A stretch of 64,000 nt of DNA from Actinoplanes siamensis (GTDB lineage: Bacteria; Actinomycetota; Actinomycetes; Mycobacteriales; Micromonosporaceae). The translations under genes were made by a program, and so were the position numbers. Below, piece after piece: positions 1-9,049 of the stretch. The notes under the pieces are model-generated. The model saw only the letters and a list, made by a program, of their open reading frames with translations. It did not search any database and was not told the origin of the DNA. The stretch is taken from contig NZ_BOMW01000017.1 in NCBI RefSeq assembly GCF_016862395.1, positions 1 to 64,000 of the forward strand, in the 5' to 3' direction. The stretch's first letter is position 1. Each line of letters opens with the position of its first letter.

Positions 1-25
1 GGACGCCCTGCGCTCGGCGGTCTGA
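1..25 (+). CDS. 3' end of an upstream gene (partial)
   Basis: The first bases read in frame as the last seven codons (DALRSAV) of a plus-strand gene that ends in TGA. The next gene starts with GTG one base after this stop, which suggests the two are translated as a coupled pair. Nothing can be said about function from seven residues. Confidence 0.4.
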
Positions 26-26
26 C

Positions 27-269
27 GTGGCGCTGAGACTCCGCTGGTGGTGCCGCCGATCGCTGCGGTTCACCGGTCGGGCCGTGATGCGGGGCCTGCA
101 GCACTACGGCGCCTGTTACGCGGGCGTGCCGGTGTTCCCACCCGCGCCGCCGCTCCCGGGGAGTCAGGGACCACCGCTCGGCCACCCCGAACGCCTGGCT
201 GTCGACCTGCCCCTGTCGGCGGCCGAAACCCAGCTGTGGGCGCAGCTGGGTCATTTCCCCGGCCCGTAG
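27..269 (+). CDS. small DUF6059-like protein
   Basis: An 80-residue protein with an Arg/Trp-rich N-terminus, then the pattern GPPLGHPERL (about residues 48-57) and a short C-terminal part with PLSAAETQLW. The GP-GHPERL signature and length match the small actinobacterial family I know as DUF6059; its function is unknown. The GTG start lies one base after the stop of the preceding gene, and an alpha/beta hydrolase follows 52 bp downstream on the same strand. It therefore looks like a member of one operon with the hydrolase and P450. It has no clear signal peptide. The family assignment rests on pattern memory only. Confidence 0.7.
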   Translation: MALRLRWWCRRSLRFTGRAVMRGLQHYGACYAGVPVFPPAPPLPGSQGPPLGHPERLAVDLPLSAAETQLWAQLGHFPGP

Positions 270-321
270 CGCGTACGCGTGGCGGGCTTTCCGAGAACAC
301 TTCCGGGAGGAGAACAGTCGG

Positions 322-1098
322 ATGCGTAAGGTCGTCTCCAGGGACGGTACGGCCGTCGCCTACGCCAAGGCGGGCGACGGGCCGCCGCTCGTCCTGCTCC
401 CCGGCGCCTTCCGGGACCACACGGTCTTCACGTACATGCTGCCGTATCTCACCGGACTGACGACGTACTGCTACGACCGGCGGGGCCGCGGGCGCAGCGG
501 CGACGCGCCGGACTACGCGGTGGAGCGGGAGATCGAGGACCTCGTCGCCGTCATCGAGGAGTGCGGAGGTGAGGCGGCCGTCTTCGGCGGCTCGACTGGC
601 GCGGTCCTGGCGCTGGAGGCCGCGATGGCCGGCGCGCCGATCAGCCGGTTGACCCTGCTCGAACCGCCGTACCGGCTGCCCGGCGAGCAGCTTCCGGACG
701 CGGACCTGGCCACGCGACTGACCGGCCTGGTGGCCCGGGGCCGCCGCGGCGACGCGGCAGCGCTGTTCCTCGCCCAGGCGGCCGGGCTCGACCAGCCGGG
801 GATCGAGGCGTGGCGCAACGGGCCGATGTGGGAGCAGAGCGAGGCCTTCGCGCACACCCTCGCCTACGACGCCGCGATCTGCGGCGACTTCCGCCTGCCG
901 GCCGAACGCCTGGCGCGACTGTCCGTGCCGACGCTCGTGGTCAGCAGCGACAGCACGAGCGCGTGGCTGGCCGCGTCCGCCGCCGCGACGGCCGCGGCGA
1001 TCCCGGACGGCCACCACGCCGTGCTGCCCGGCGTCTGGCACCGGGTGCCGGCCGAGACGATCGGTCCCGCCATCGCCGCGTTCGTGCTCGCGGGCTGA
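322..1098 (+). CDS. alpha/beta hydrolase
   Basis: A 258-residue single-domain alpha/beta-hydrolase. The oxyanion-hole segment LLPGAF is near residue 33, the strand-turn DRRGRGRSG near 54-62, the nucleophile elbow GGSTG puts the catalytic Ser at 91, and the likely catalytic His is 240 in VWHRVP. It has no signal peptide, so it is cytoplasmic. ATG is preceded by GGGAGGAG. It precedes a cytochrome P450 by 37 bp on the same strand. With the P450 it may hydrolyse or release an intermediate of a small-molecule pathway that lies mostly left of the window. The substrate cannot be told from sequence. Confidence 0.88.
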   Translation: MRKVVSRDGTAVAYAKAGDGPPLVLLPGAFRDHTVFTYMLPYLTGLTTYCYDRRGRGRSGDAPDYAVEREIEDLVAVIEECGGEAAVFGGSTGAVLALEAAMAGAPISRLTLLEPPYRLPGEQLPDADLATRLTGLVARGRRGDAAALFLAQAAGLDQPGIEAWRNGPMWEQSEAFAHTLAYDAAICGDFRLPAERLARLSVPTLVVSSDSTSAWLAASAAATAAAIPDGHHAVLPGVWHRVPAETIGPAIAAFVLAG

Positions 1099-1135
1099 CC
1101 CGTCCTCCGGCACCCCTTCGAGATCAGGAGTTCCG

Positions 1136-2398
1136 ATGACCCAGCGCCAGGAAGCCGTCCGGCCGGACGCCGGGGACGGGATCGTCCCCCGCCTGCCGAC
1201 CGAGCGCACCTGTCCCTTCGATCCCCCCGAGGAGCTCCGGCGGTTGCGGGCCGAGGCGCCGGTGCGCCGGATGCGCTTCCCCACCGGCGACCTGGGCTGG
1301 CTGCTGACCGGTTACGACGAGGTGCGTGCCCTGCTCGCCGACCCCCGGGTCAGTTCCCGGCGCACCCGGGCCTCGCACCCGGTCCGCGAGCTCCCGCCCG
1401 AGGCGGAGGAGATCGTCCGGGTCCAGCCGGGCCACTTCATCGCGCAGGACGCGCCCGACCACACCCGCTACCGGCGGCTGCTCACCGGCCACTTCACGGT
1501 CCGCAGGGTGCGCGCCCTGACCGGGCGCATCGAGGAGATCGTCGACGACCACCTCACCGCGATGGCCGCCGGCACACCGCCGGTCGACCTGATGCAGGCG
1601 TTCGCGCTGCCCCTCCCGTCGCTGGTGATCTGCGAGACGCTCGGCGTCCCGTACGCCGAGCGTCAGATGTTCCAGCGCCGCGCCGCCGCGCTGATCTCCA
1701 CGACCGACGACGTGACGGTCATCCGGCGCTCCCAGCGGGAGATGCTGGAGTACATGTCCGACCTGCTGCGCGCCAAGCGGGCGGAGCCCGGCGACGACCT
1801 GCTCAGCGGCTTGGTCACCCGGTCGGACGCGGAGGGACCCCTCACCGACGAAGAGCTGGTCAACATCGCCAACCTGCTGCTCGTCGCCGGGCACGAGACG
1901 ACCGCGAACATGATCGCCATGGGTGTGCTCACCCTGCTGCGGCACCCCGGCCAACTCGCCGCGCTGTGCGACGACCCGGACCTGACGGACCGGGCCGTCG
2001 AGGAGCTCCTGCGGTACGTGACGATCCCGCAGCACGGTGTGGTGCGTACCGCGACCGGCGACATCGAGATCGGCGGGAAGCGCATCCTCGCCGGCGAGAC
2101 GATCGTGGCGTCTCTGCCGGCCGCGAACCGGGATCCGGCCCGCTTCGCCGACCCGGACACGCTGGACGTGAGCCGGCAGTCGCCGGCGCACCTCTCCTTC
2201 GGTCACGGCGTGCACCAGTGCCTCGGCCAGCAGCTGGCCCGGGTGGAGATGCGGGTGGCGTTCCGCGCCCTGCTCCAGCGTTTCCCCACACTGCGCCTGG
2301 CCGTGCCGTTCGAACAGCTCCGGATGCGCACCGACAGCTTCGTCCTGGGCATCCACGAGCTCCCGGTGGCCTGGGACACCGCGGCGGCCCGCGCATAG
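1136..2398 (+). CDS. cytochrome P450
   Basis: A 420-residue soluble bacterial P450 (CYP105/107-like size) that inserts one oxygen atom into an organic substrate using electrons from ferredoxin. The I-helix oxygen-binding motif AGHETT is near residue 245, the K-helix ExxR is in EELLRYV, and the haem-binding loop FGHGVHQCLG places the axial thiolate at Cys362. All key residues are present. The start ATG is preceded by AGGAG. It is the last gene of the hydrolase operon, and no ferredoxin or reductase gene is next to it, so redox partners must come from elsewhere. A role in secondary metabolism is inferred, not shown. Confidence 0.95.
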   Translation: MTQRQEAVRPDAGDGIVPRLPTERTCPFDPPEELRRLRAEAPVRRMRFPTGDLGWLLTGYDEVRALLADPRVSSRRTRASHPVRELPPEAEEIVRVQPGHFIAQDAPDHTRYRRLLTGHFTVRRVRALTGRIEEIVDDHLTAMAAGTPPVDLMQAFALPLPSLVICETLGVPYAERQMFQRRAAALISTTDDVTVIRRSQREMLEYMSDLLRAKRAEPGDDLLSGLVTRSDAEGPLTDEELVNIANLLLVAGHETTANMIAMGVLTLLRHPGQLAALCDDPDLTDRAVEELLRYVTIPQHGVVRTATGDIEIGGKRILAGETIVASLPAANRDPARFADPDTLDVSRQSPAHLSFGHGVHQCLGQQLARVEMRVAFRALLQRFPTLRLAVPFEQLRMRTDSFVLGIHELPVAWDTAAARA

Positions 2399-2414
2399 TG
2401 GCCGGGGCCGGCCA
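2399..2414. terminator. short palindrome between convergent genes
   Basis: A perfect 16-bp palindrome, TGGCCGG-GG-CCGGCCA, immediately follows the P450 stop and lies between it and the convergent GGDEF-EAL gene. It may act as a weak bidirectional terminator. There is no T tract, as is usual in this GC range. Confidence 0.35.
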
Positions 2415-2437
2415 CCGCGACGGACTCCCGCGGGCTT

Positions 2438-4852
2438 CTATGCCGCTTCGCGGCCAGCGCCCGGCAGGCGCTCGGCGGGACGTCCGAAGTGGTAGCCCTG
2501 CGCCAGCCGGTAGCCGAGCCGGTGCAGTTCGACGGCCTGCTCTGCGGTCTCGACGCCCTCGGCGACGGCGGCCATGCCGAGCGCGTCGGCCACCCGGACG
2601 ACAGCGGCCGCGATGACCGAGGTCCGGCCCCCGGCGGTCACCTCGTCGACGAACGACTTGTCGACCTTGAGGGCGTGTGCCGGCACGGTCCGCAGCAGGG
2701 CCAGCGACGAATGCCCGGTGCCGAAGTCGTCGAGGGCGATCCGCACGCCCATCCGGTCCAGCTGGCGCAGCGTCTCCTGGGCGCGGTCGGTCTCGAACAC
2801 GGCGGTCTCGGTGACCTCGATCGTCAGGCAGGCGGCGGGCAGGCCGCTCTCGGCCAGCGCGGACGCGACCACCTCGGCCAGGCCGGGGCGGGCGAGTTGC
2901 CGGGCGGAGACGTTGACGCTCACCCGCTGCGGTGCCGCCGGCCCGTGATCGCTGCGCCACCGGGCCGCCTGCCGACACGCCTCGCGCAGGATCCAGGCGC
3001 CCATCTCCACGATGATGCCGTTGCGCTCGGCGACCGGGATGAACTGCGCCGGACTGATCACCCCACGTTCGGGATGGTGCCAGCGCACCAGCGCCTCGAC
3101 GGCTATCAGCCGGCCGGCCGGAAGTTCGACGATCGGCTGGTAGACCAGCCTCAACTGGCCCGCGTCCAGGGCGGTACGCAGCTCTGCCCCGGTCCGCGCG
3201 TCCTCGCCCGCCCGCCTGTCGAGCTCGGGGTCGTACCAGCGGTACGGCTCACCGAGTTCCTTGGCGGCGTACATGGCGACGTCCGCGCGGCGCAGCGCCT
3301 CGACCGGGTCGGCCAGGCCGCCGGTGTCGGCGATGCCGATGTTCGCGCTGATCAGCAGCTCGTGGCCGGCCACCCGGACCGGCTGCGCGAGCATCTGGCG
3401 GACGCGCTCGGCCAGCGCTGTGGCGCTCTCGCGGGACGCGCCCGGCAGCAGCAGGGTGAACTCGTCGCCGCCCATGCGTGCCACCCACGCCGCGTCCCGG
3501 GTGGCGGCGGTGAGCGTCCTGGCCACTTCGACGAGCAGTTGATCGCCGACGTGGTGGCCGAACTGGTCGTTGACCTTCTTGAATCCGGTCAGATCGAGCA
3601 GAGCGATGCAGCCGGGACCGCCGTCCAGGGCGGTACGCAGGCGCGCCTGGAATCGGCGGCGGTTGTCCAGGCCGGTCAGCTCGTCGTGCAGGGCCAGGTT
3701 CTCCAGCTGGCCGGCCTGCTTCTGCACCTGGTTCACGAAGCCGGACATGCGCGCCGAGACGAGCAGGAACAACACGACCGCGCCGGCCGCCACGACCATC
3801 CAGTCGCCGCGGCGCGCGGCGATGCCTGGTACGAACAGCATGCCGGGGGCCAGCAGGGAGCTCGCGGCGAGCACTGCCTGACGCCCCCGGCCGAACCCGG
3901 TCCCCAGCGTCTGCGGCGCCGCGGCCGGGCTCGCCGCCATCGACGGGTGCAGCGCCGCGGCGCCCCACAACACGTACGACAACAGCCATGCCGCGTCGAG
4001 CGGATTGCCGTCGTCGAAGCTCAGACGGGCCGTGAGCACGGAGTAGCCGACATCTGCCACCAGCAGCATCAGGGCTGCCACGGCGAGCAGCCGCGTGCTG
4101 GCGGTACGGGCGCCGGCCAAGGTGAACAGCCCGGCCAGGATGGCCAGCAGCATGGCGTCGACGGCCGGATACGCGGTGTTGATCAGGCGTTCGAGTGGCG
4201 TGTTCGCCGCGGCCGCGGCCGCCGGGTGCGCCACGAACACCCAGAACACCAGCCCGGTGCCGGTCGCCACGATGGCGGCGTCGAGAAGGTGCCGCCAGCC
4301 GCGGCCGCGGTGCCGGCTCACCAGCCGTACCAGCCCGGCCACCAGCAACGGGTAGCTGCCCAGATAGAAGGCGTCGGCGACGAAGGGGAAGGGCTCCCGG
4401 TGCAGCGCGTACTCGCAGATGTTCCAGACCGCGTCGCCGGCGACGTTCATGAACTGCCCGGCCGCGAAGCAGAACCACGGCGCCGGCCGGGCCGGCCGGT
4501 GCAGCCGCACCCCCACGAGCACCGCCAGCCCGGACAGCAGGCCCATGACGTTGTAGGTCACGGCCTGCGCGAGGCCGCCGCCCGGGAGAAGGAAATAGCC
4601 GCCGATGGCCGCGACCCCGGCGGCCAGCGTGAGCCACCACAGCCGGCGGCGCAGCGTGGCGCCGGCCGGGGAAGCCGCATCTGCCGTGCGTACCGGCGCC
4701 CGGCCGGCAGTCCCGTTGTCGCGGCGTCCGAGTCTCACCCAGGTGATATCGGGGGCGGCACGCCGCAGTTGAGTTCCGGTGCCCCGGCATTGCGTCACAG
4801 CCGGAACCGGACAGCGCATCGGGCCCTGCGCATCCGCGCCCGGCCCGATCAT
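2438..4852 (-). CDS. membrane-bound GGDEF-EAL cyclic-di-GMP protein
   Basis: An 804-residue protein that could both make and degrade cyclic di-GMP. The N-terminal half (about residues 75-370) is a series of hydrophobic helices resembling a membrane sensor. A GGDEF domain follows (about 385-540), with an intact active-site motif in RMGGDEF. The C-terminal EAL domain (about 550-795) has EALVRW, the conserved NVSARQL helix and the metal-site DDFGTG. No RxxD inhibitory site is seen just upstream of GGDEF, so product inhibition is doubtful. The start is uncertain: the first 60 residues are Arg/Pro-rich and not membrane-like, so translation may begin further in. It is convergent with the P450 and appears to be transcribed alone. 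Confidence 0.9.
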   Translation of the reverse strand: MIGPGADAQGPMRCPVPAVTQCRGTGTQLRRAAPDITWVRLGRRDNGTAGRAPVRTADAASPAGATLRRRLWWLTLAAGVAAIGGYFLLPGGGLAQAVTYNVMGLLSGLAVLVGVRLHRPARPAPWFCFAAGQFMNVAGDAVWNICEYALHREPFPFVADAFYLGSYPLLVAGLVRLVSRHRGRGWRHLLDAAIVATGTGLVFWVFVAHPAAAAAANTPLERLINTAYPAVDAMLLAILAGLFTLAGARTASTRLLAVAALMLLVADVGYSVLTARLSFDDGNPLDAAWLLSYVLWGAAALHPSMAASPAAAPQTLGTGFGRGRQAVLAASSLLAPGMLFVPGIAARRGDWMVVAAGAVVLFLLVSARMSGFVNQVQKQAGQLENLALHDELTGLDNRRRFQARLRTALDGGPGCIALLDLTGFKKVNDQFGHHVGDQLLVEVARTLTAATRDAAWVARMGGDEFTLLLPGASRESATALAERVRQMLAQPVRVAGHELLISANIGIADTGGLADPVEALRRADVAMYAAKELGEPYRWYDPELDRRAGEDARTGAELRTALDAGQLRLVYQPIVELPAGRLIAVEALVRWHHPERGVISPAQFIPVAERNGIIVEMGAWILREACRQAARWRSDHGPAAPQRVSVNVSARQLARPGLAEVVASALAESGLPAACLTIEVTETAVFETDRAQETLRQLDRMGVRIALDDFGTGHSSLALLRTVPAHALKVDKSFVDEVTAGGRTSVIAAAVVRVADALGMAAVAEGVETAEQAVELHRLGYRLAQGYHFGRPAERLPGAGREAA

Positions 4853-4937
4853 CCGTGTCGGCCTGGACGGGCCGGACGTCGAGCCGCACCGTAGATCGGA
4901 TCGGAGCGGCTCGGCGTCCCGCGGTGCCCGGCACTGG

Positions 4938-5588
4938 TCAGTGGCACCGCATCCAGGTGAAGTGGTAGAGCGTCTGGATGCTGCCGTCGGTGGAGTCCAT
5001 CGTCAGGTAGCTGACGTCGGTGGAGGTCCCCTTGGTGACCCGCAGCTCAGTGTTGATGTTGAGATTGCGCTGCTCGCCGCAGGGCCGGAAGACCTGGGCC
5101 GCGATCGGGACCTCGTCCGTGGCGATCCAGTTGTCGTCCAGGGGCGCGGCGATCGCGTGGTTGGCGTAGCTGCCCGCCGTCATGCCCTGGAAGTAGTAGT
5201 TCGCCCGCTGCTGGGCGGTCGCGCCGCGCTGCAGGAATCCGTAGCCCCGGTAGTCGACCTTGGCGATCGCGAAGGTGTACCCGGACGGCGCGTTGACCAG
5301 CACGTTCAGCTGACAGTTCTTGCGGTTCTCGGTGACCGGGATGCCCGGGCCGACCTGCGCCAGGTAGGCGCTGTAGATCGCGGTGAACGCGGAGTTGTCC
5401 GGCGAGATCGCCACGTCGGCGGTGCCCGGAGCGCAGCCGGAGCCGGCCATGGCGACCAATTCGATGGAGATGTCACCAGTGGGCGGCGGATCGGTGATAA
5501 CGAGTCCCGCGGACGCCGGAGACGCCTGGAGCAGCGACGATGCCAGGACCGCGAGCGCAACGCACCCGGCAGTTAACAACCTTTTCAC
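4938..5588 (-). CDS. exported DUF4360 protein
   Basis: A 216-residue secreted protein. I place the start at GTG 5588 (VKRLLTAG...) because GAAGGG lies upstream and the resulting N-terminus is a standard Sec signal ending near ASPASA. The mature part carries the DUF4360 pattern: GSGCAPGTA, a central RKNCQL, VDYRGYG, and a C-terminal CGEQRNLNINTELR. Paired cysteines fit an extracellular fold. The function of the family is not known. A paralogue is transcribed divergently from the other side of a 398-bp intergenic region, which suggests joint control. Confidence 0.87.
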   Translation of the reverse strand: MKRLLTAGCVALAVLASSLLQASPASAGLVITDPPPTGDISIELVAMAGSGCAPGTADVAISPDNSAFTAIYSAYLAQVGPGIPVTENRKNCQLNVLVNAPSGYTFAIAKVDYRGYGFLQRGATAQQRANYYFQGMTAGSYANHAIAAPLDDNWIATDEVPIAAQVFRPCGEQRNLNINTELRVTKGTSTDVSYLTMDSTDGSIQTLYHFTWMRCH

Positions 5589-5986
5589 GTCTTTTCCCTT
5601 CGGTTCGGAAGCGGGCCAGGACAAGCTATTGATTTACTTCAATGTAAGTCAACAGCAGCCAAACAAGTCGCCGGAATTCTTGATGCCCATCGAAAAAGAG
5701 GCCGACCGGGCATTAACCTACCGAAAAGCCCCGAAAGGTCTGCGGTATGGCGGGGTTGATACCGTTTAACCCGAACTCTACAGCGGTCGGCATGGAGCAC
5801 TTACACAACCGAGTGACTTCGATGACGATCAATAGAAAATTGCCGCTTGTGTACGCCTGGCGCGCGCCACTACGGTGGTCGCGGATGTAACGGCAGACAT
5901 TCTGGAATCACTCAAGAGTCAATACTGTGGCACCTGATGGAACCGTGCCCGGCTCATCCCCCCGCCCCTGCTCCGGAAGGAATTCC
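5589..5986. promoter_or_regulatory. divergent promoter region of the DUF4360 pair
   Basis: This non-coding stretch of nearly 400 bp is visibly richer in A and T than the surrounding genes. It contains an imperfect inverted repeat at 5629-5652, TTGATTTAC-6 nt-GTAAGTCAA, with one mismatch. On the minus strand the right arm supplies a -35-like TTGACT (5647-5652), with TAGCTT about 18 bp downstream as a possible -10 for the leftward gene. I see no equally clear promoter for the rightward gene. Confidence 0.55.
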
Positions 5987-6619
5987 ATGAAGAACAGCAA
6001 TCGCGTGATGGCGGCCGTGCTGACCACGGTCCTCGCGTTGCCGCTCGGCACACCCGCGCACGCGGCCACCGAAGCCGGCGCGGCCGCGGCCGCGATCACC
6101 GTCGAGGTGATCGCCAGCAGCGGATCGGGGTGCGCCGCGGGCACCGCCTCGGTCGTCGGCAACGGCGACAACACCGGGTTCCGGGTCAGGTACCGGGACT
6201 TCGTCGCCGAGGCCGGCGGCGACACCGGCATCGTCGACCGCCGCAAGAACTGCCAGCTCGGCGTCCTGGTCAGCATCCCGGACGGCTGGACCATCGCCAT
6301 CGCCTCGGCCAACTACCGGGGCCGGGCCGCGCTCCGGGCCGGCGCCACCGCCCTGCAGCGCACCAGCTACTACTGGCAGGGGTCGTCGGCGACCGAGCGC
6401 AAGGACGTGACCTTCACCGGCCCCCTCACCGGCCTCTGGACCACCTGGGACGTGGCGCCCGTGCTGACCTACGCCGAGTGCGGCTCGCAGAGCGTCCTCA
6501 ACATCAACACAGAGCTGCGCGTCAACCCGGGCTCCTCCACCGGCACCAGCACGATGTCGATGAACACCACCGAGGGCGACGTCGACACCCTGTTCAACTT
6601 CAGCCTGTCCGCCTGCTGA
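5987..6619 (+). CDS. exported DUF4360 protein (paralogue)
   Basis: A 210-residue secreted protein. ATG 5987 follows GGAAGG and begins a Sec signal (MKNSNRVMAAVL... ending near THAHA-like PAHA). The mature part repeats the features of the divergent neighbour: GSGCAAGTA, DRRKNCQLG, ANYRGRA and CGSQSVLNINTELR. The two proteins are clear paralogues, so a local duplication followed by inversion is likely. Role unknown; both act outside the cytoplasm. A 12-bp hairpin follows the stop. Confidence 0.88.
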   Translation: MKNSNRVMAAVLTTVLALPLGTPAHAATEAGAAAAAITVEVIASSGSGCAAGTASVVGNGDNTGFRVRYRDFVAEAGGDTGIVDRRKNCQLGVLVSIPDGWTIAIASANYRGRAALRAGATALQRTSYYWQGSSATERKDVTFTGPLTGLWTTWDVAPVLTYAECGSQSVLNINTELRVNPGSSTGTSTMSMNTTEGDVDTLFNFSLSAC

Positions 6620-6631
6620 CCGCGCCGGCCG

Positions 6632-6660
6632 GGGTGCACGGCGCGCCCCGCCGTGCACCC
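6632..6660 (+). terminator. hairpin after the DUF4360 gene
   Basis: A perfect inverted repeat, GGGTGCACGGCG with a 5-nt loop and CGCCGTGCACCC, lies 12 bp after the stop. It fits a GC-type terminator. The remaining sequence to 6968 holds no supported gene, only the leader of the next one. Confidence 0.7.
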
Positions 6661-6968
6661 GACGGCCGGTCGGCCGGAGCAGGGCCTGTCCCGCGGATCA
6701 CGCCAGTGCGAGGCGATGCCCCGGGCGCCGAACCGCCTGGGCAGCGCCGCGGCCCCGCGCGATCCGCGAGACAGACGCCGGCGCAGGTGGCGCTGGCGTG
6801 GCTGCCGACGCCGCTCCCCCGCGACCGTCGTCGTCGCGCAGCGGGACCCGTTCCGGACCGCCACCGGGCTCGGTCTTCCGGCACCTCGACGCCCTCGGTG
6901 GACTCGTGCAAGATCGGTTCTGGTGGCCGCCGGCTGAGCGGCCACATCGGACCGACCGAGGAGATCGA

Positions 6969-7919
6969 TTGTTCAAGGTGCTGATCTCGCGCGCCGCGGT
7001 GGTGTGCGGCCTGGCCGCCGCCATGGTCACCGGCGCCCCGGCCGTCGCGGCACAGGCCGCCTACTACAACACCTACACCGACATCGCCAGCACGCCCGAC
7101 ACGAGCTGCTGCACCGGGGCGCAGGGCTTCGCCGCCGGATCCACGTACCTCTACTCCATCAAGAATCACACCAACTACGACGACACCGCGGTCATCTACC
7201 GGATCAACAAGAACACCGGCGAGCGCGTGCTGATGACCAACGGCACCGACAGCACCTCGACCAACACCTGGCTCGGGCACGGCAACGACATCACGATCGT
7301 CGACATCGACGGCCAGCATCACATGTTCATCGTCACGATGGAGGCGAGCGGCGCGCAGCTCGTCCGGCTCCGCTACGACGGCACGACGTACTACCATGCC
7401 GGGTCGTACCAGCTGCGCCTCAACGGGGCGGTGGCGGCGCCGTCCGGGATCAGCCGGGTCTCGGTCAGCGGCACCACGATCACGTTCATGTTCAAGAGCG
7501 GCCGGACCGTCTACAACGGCAGCCTGCCGCTGCGCGCCTCCTCCGGGACCATCGACCTGAATAAGGCGTTCGACCTGCAGGTCGACGGCGCGCTCGTCAA
7601 CGGGGCCACCGTGCCGGACCTGGCGACCTTCGCCAACCAGGGGTTCTACTACGACGCGGCGAACCAGGTGCTCTACAACCCGCTGACCAAGGAGAACCGC
7701 AGTATCGTGCTGGTCTACCGCAACGTGTCGCCGGCGACGACCGGGACCGCGCCCGCGGCCACCGACCTCTCCTTCCGCATCACGTCCTCGAAGTACTCCA
7801 CCTTCGAGATCGAAGGCGTCGGCATCAGCGACGGCAAGCTCTACTTCAGCACGAACCGGGCGAACGCGGACGGCGGCTACGACGGGGTCCACTCCTTCGA
7901 CGGCTACGTCGCGGGGTGA
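6969..7919 (+). CDS. exported propeller-like protein
   Basis: A 316-residue secreted protein of unknown function. I choose TTG 6969 because GAGGAGA lies just upstream and the N-terminus then becomes a Sec signal ending near AVAAQA. The mature part has repeated short beta-rich units (HGNDITIVDIDG, QLVRLRYDG, ISRVSVSG, GVGISDGKLYF) that suggest a beta-propeller. The HGNDI/GTTI pattern faintly recalls the helveticin J-type family, which is a weak guess. A CC pair sits near the mature N-terminus. It is transcribed alone, convergent with the beta-lactamase. Confidence 0.75.
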   Translation: MFKVLISRAAVVCGLAAAMVTGAPAVAAQAAYYNTYTDIASTPDTSCCTGAQGFAAGSTYLYSIKNHTNYDDTAVIYRINKNTGERVLMTNGTDSTSTNTWLGHGNDITIVDIDGQHHMFIVTMEASGAQLVRLRYDGTTYYHAGSYQLRLNGAVAAPSGISRVSVSGTTITFMFKSGRTVYNGSLPLRASSGTIDLNKAFDLQVDGALVNGATVPDLATFANQGFYYDAANQVLYNPLTKENRSIVLVYRNVSPATTGTAPAATDLSFRITSSKYSTFEIEGVGISDGKLYFSTNRANADGGYDGVHSFDGYVAG

Positions 7920-7938
7920 CCCCGGCGGGCGCCGTGGC

Positions 7939-7964
7939 CCGGCCGGGCACTGGGGCCCGGCCGG
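7939..7964. terminator. bidirectional hairpin
   Basis: CCGGCCGGGC and GCCCGGCCGG form 10-bp perfect arms around a 6-nt loop, between the ends of two convergent genes. Confidence 0.6.
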
Positions 7965-8084
7965 TTCGCGGCCCGGAGCCGCCGGCGACGCGGCGTCGCG
8001 GGCTCGGGGCCACAGCCGTGCAAAGTGCGTGCGCCCGCACCGGATCGGCGCCGCCGGCCGGGGTGGTTGCTCTGCCACCACGAT

Positions 8085-8993
8085 TCAGCGCAGCGCCTCC
8101 GTGACCGCGGTGGCGGCGTGCGCGACCAGGGCGTCGTCGCGGTCCGCGGCCGCGGAGTCGCGGCGGGACAGCACCGCGAGCACGATCGGGCGGCCCGCGG
8201 CGGGCCAGACCACTGCCACGTCGTTGCGGGTGCCGTACGCGGCCGCGCCGCTCTTGTCGGCGACCGTCCAGCCGCGCGGCACCCCGGCGCGGATCAGCGT
8301 GTCGCCTGTCGCGTTGCCGCTGAGCCAGTCGACGAGCAGGCGGCGGTCGGCGGCCGGCAGCACGTCGCCCAGCACGTAGGCCTGGAGGTCCCGGGCCAGA
8401 ACTCGCGGCGTGCTGGTGTCCCGCTCGTCGCCCGGCTCGGCCTTGTTCAGGGTGGGCTCGTCGCGTACCGGAACCGTGGTGTTGTCGCCCAGCGCCCGCA
8501 ACGCGGACCGGAAGCCGTCCGGACCGCCCAGCTCGTGCAGCAGGATGTTGCCCGCGGTGTTGTCACTGAACCGGACCGCCGCCTCGGCGGCGTCACCGAG
8601 GCCGATGCTGCCGCCGGCGTGCTTCCCGGTGACCGGCGAAGGATCCAAGATCGCCGGCACCGGGACGGGCCGGGCCAGCTCGGCTCCGGTGGTCCGGGAC
8701 AGGATCGCGGCCGCGGCGAGCGCCTTGTAGGTGGAGGCGTAGGCGAACCGCTCGTCCGCCCGGTAGGCGACGGCGCGGCCGGAAGCGACGTCCAGCGCGT
8801 ACACCCCGAGCCGGGCGCCGAACCGCCTCTCCAGCGCGGCGAACTCCGCGTCCGCACTGCTCACGGTGCTCGCGCTGCCGGGGCTGCCGGTGGCCGGCGG
8901 GCTGCCGGCCGCGGGCGGCGGCTGGTGGTCCGTGTCCGCGCACGCGGTCAGCAGGAGGCAGGCCAGCACGGTGGAGGTCATCCGGAAAATCAT
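8085..8993 (-). CDS. class A beta-lactamase lipoprotein
   Basis: A 302-residue serine beta-lactamase of Ambler class A, which opens penicillin-type rings outside the cell. ATG 8993 starts a short signal with a lipobox, LLTAC, so the enzyme is probably a lipoprotein anchored to the outer face of the membrane. All catalytic motifs are visible: STYK (Ser70 to Lys73), SDN (130 loop), EPTLN with the Glu166 equivalent, and KSG replacing the usual KTG at 234. A Pro/Gly/Ser linker separates the lipobox from the domain. No regulator is adjacent, so it may be constitutive. Substrate range cannot be read from sequence. Confidence 0.93.
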   Translation of the reverse strand: MIFRMTSTVLACLLLTACADTDHQPPPAAGSPPATGSPGSASTVSSADAEFAALERRFGARLGVYALDVASGRAVAYRADERFAYASTYKALAAAAILSRTTGAELARPVPVPAILDPSPVTGKHAGGSIGLGDAAEAAVRFSDNTAGNILLHELGGPDGFRSALRALGDNTTVPVRDEPTLNKAEPGDERDTSTPRVLARDLQAYVLGDVLPAADRRLLVDWLSGNATGDTLIRAGVPRGWTVADKSGAAAYGTRNDVAVVWPAAGRPIVLAVLSRRDSAAADRDDALVAHAATAVTEALR

Positions 8994-9049
8994 GGATCGA
9001 GGCTGACACAGTGGCCCGGAGACCGCAGGGCCGCCCGCGCGGACGAGGG

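Noticed and set aside
2489..4894. An 800-codon plus-strand frame opposite the GGDEF-EAL gene
   Set aside because: The minus strand has intact GGDEF and EAL motifs in the same bases.
7004..7564. A second protein overlapping the propeller-like gene in another frame
   Set aside because: Its His/Arg-rich composition is the usual frame-shadow pattern and it lacks a ribosome site.
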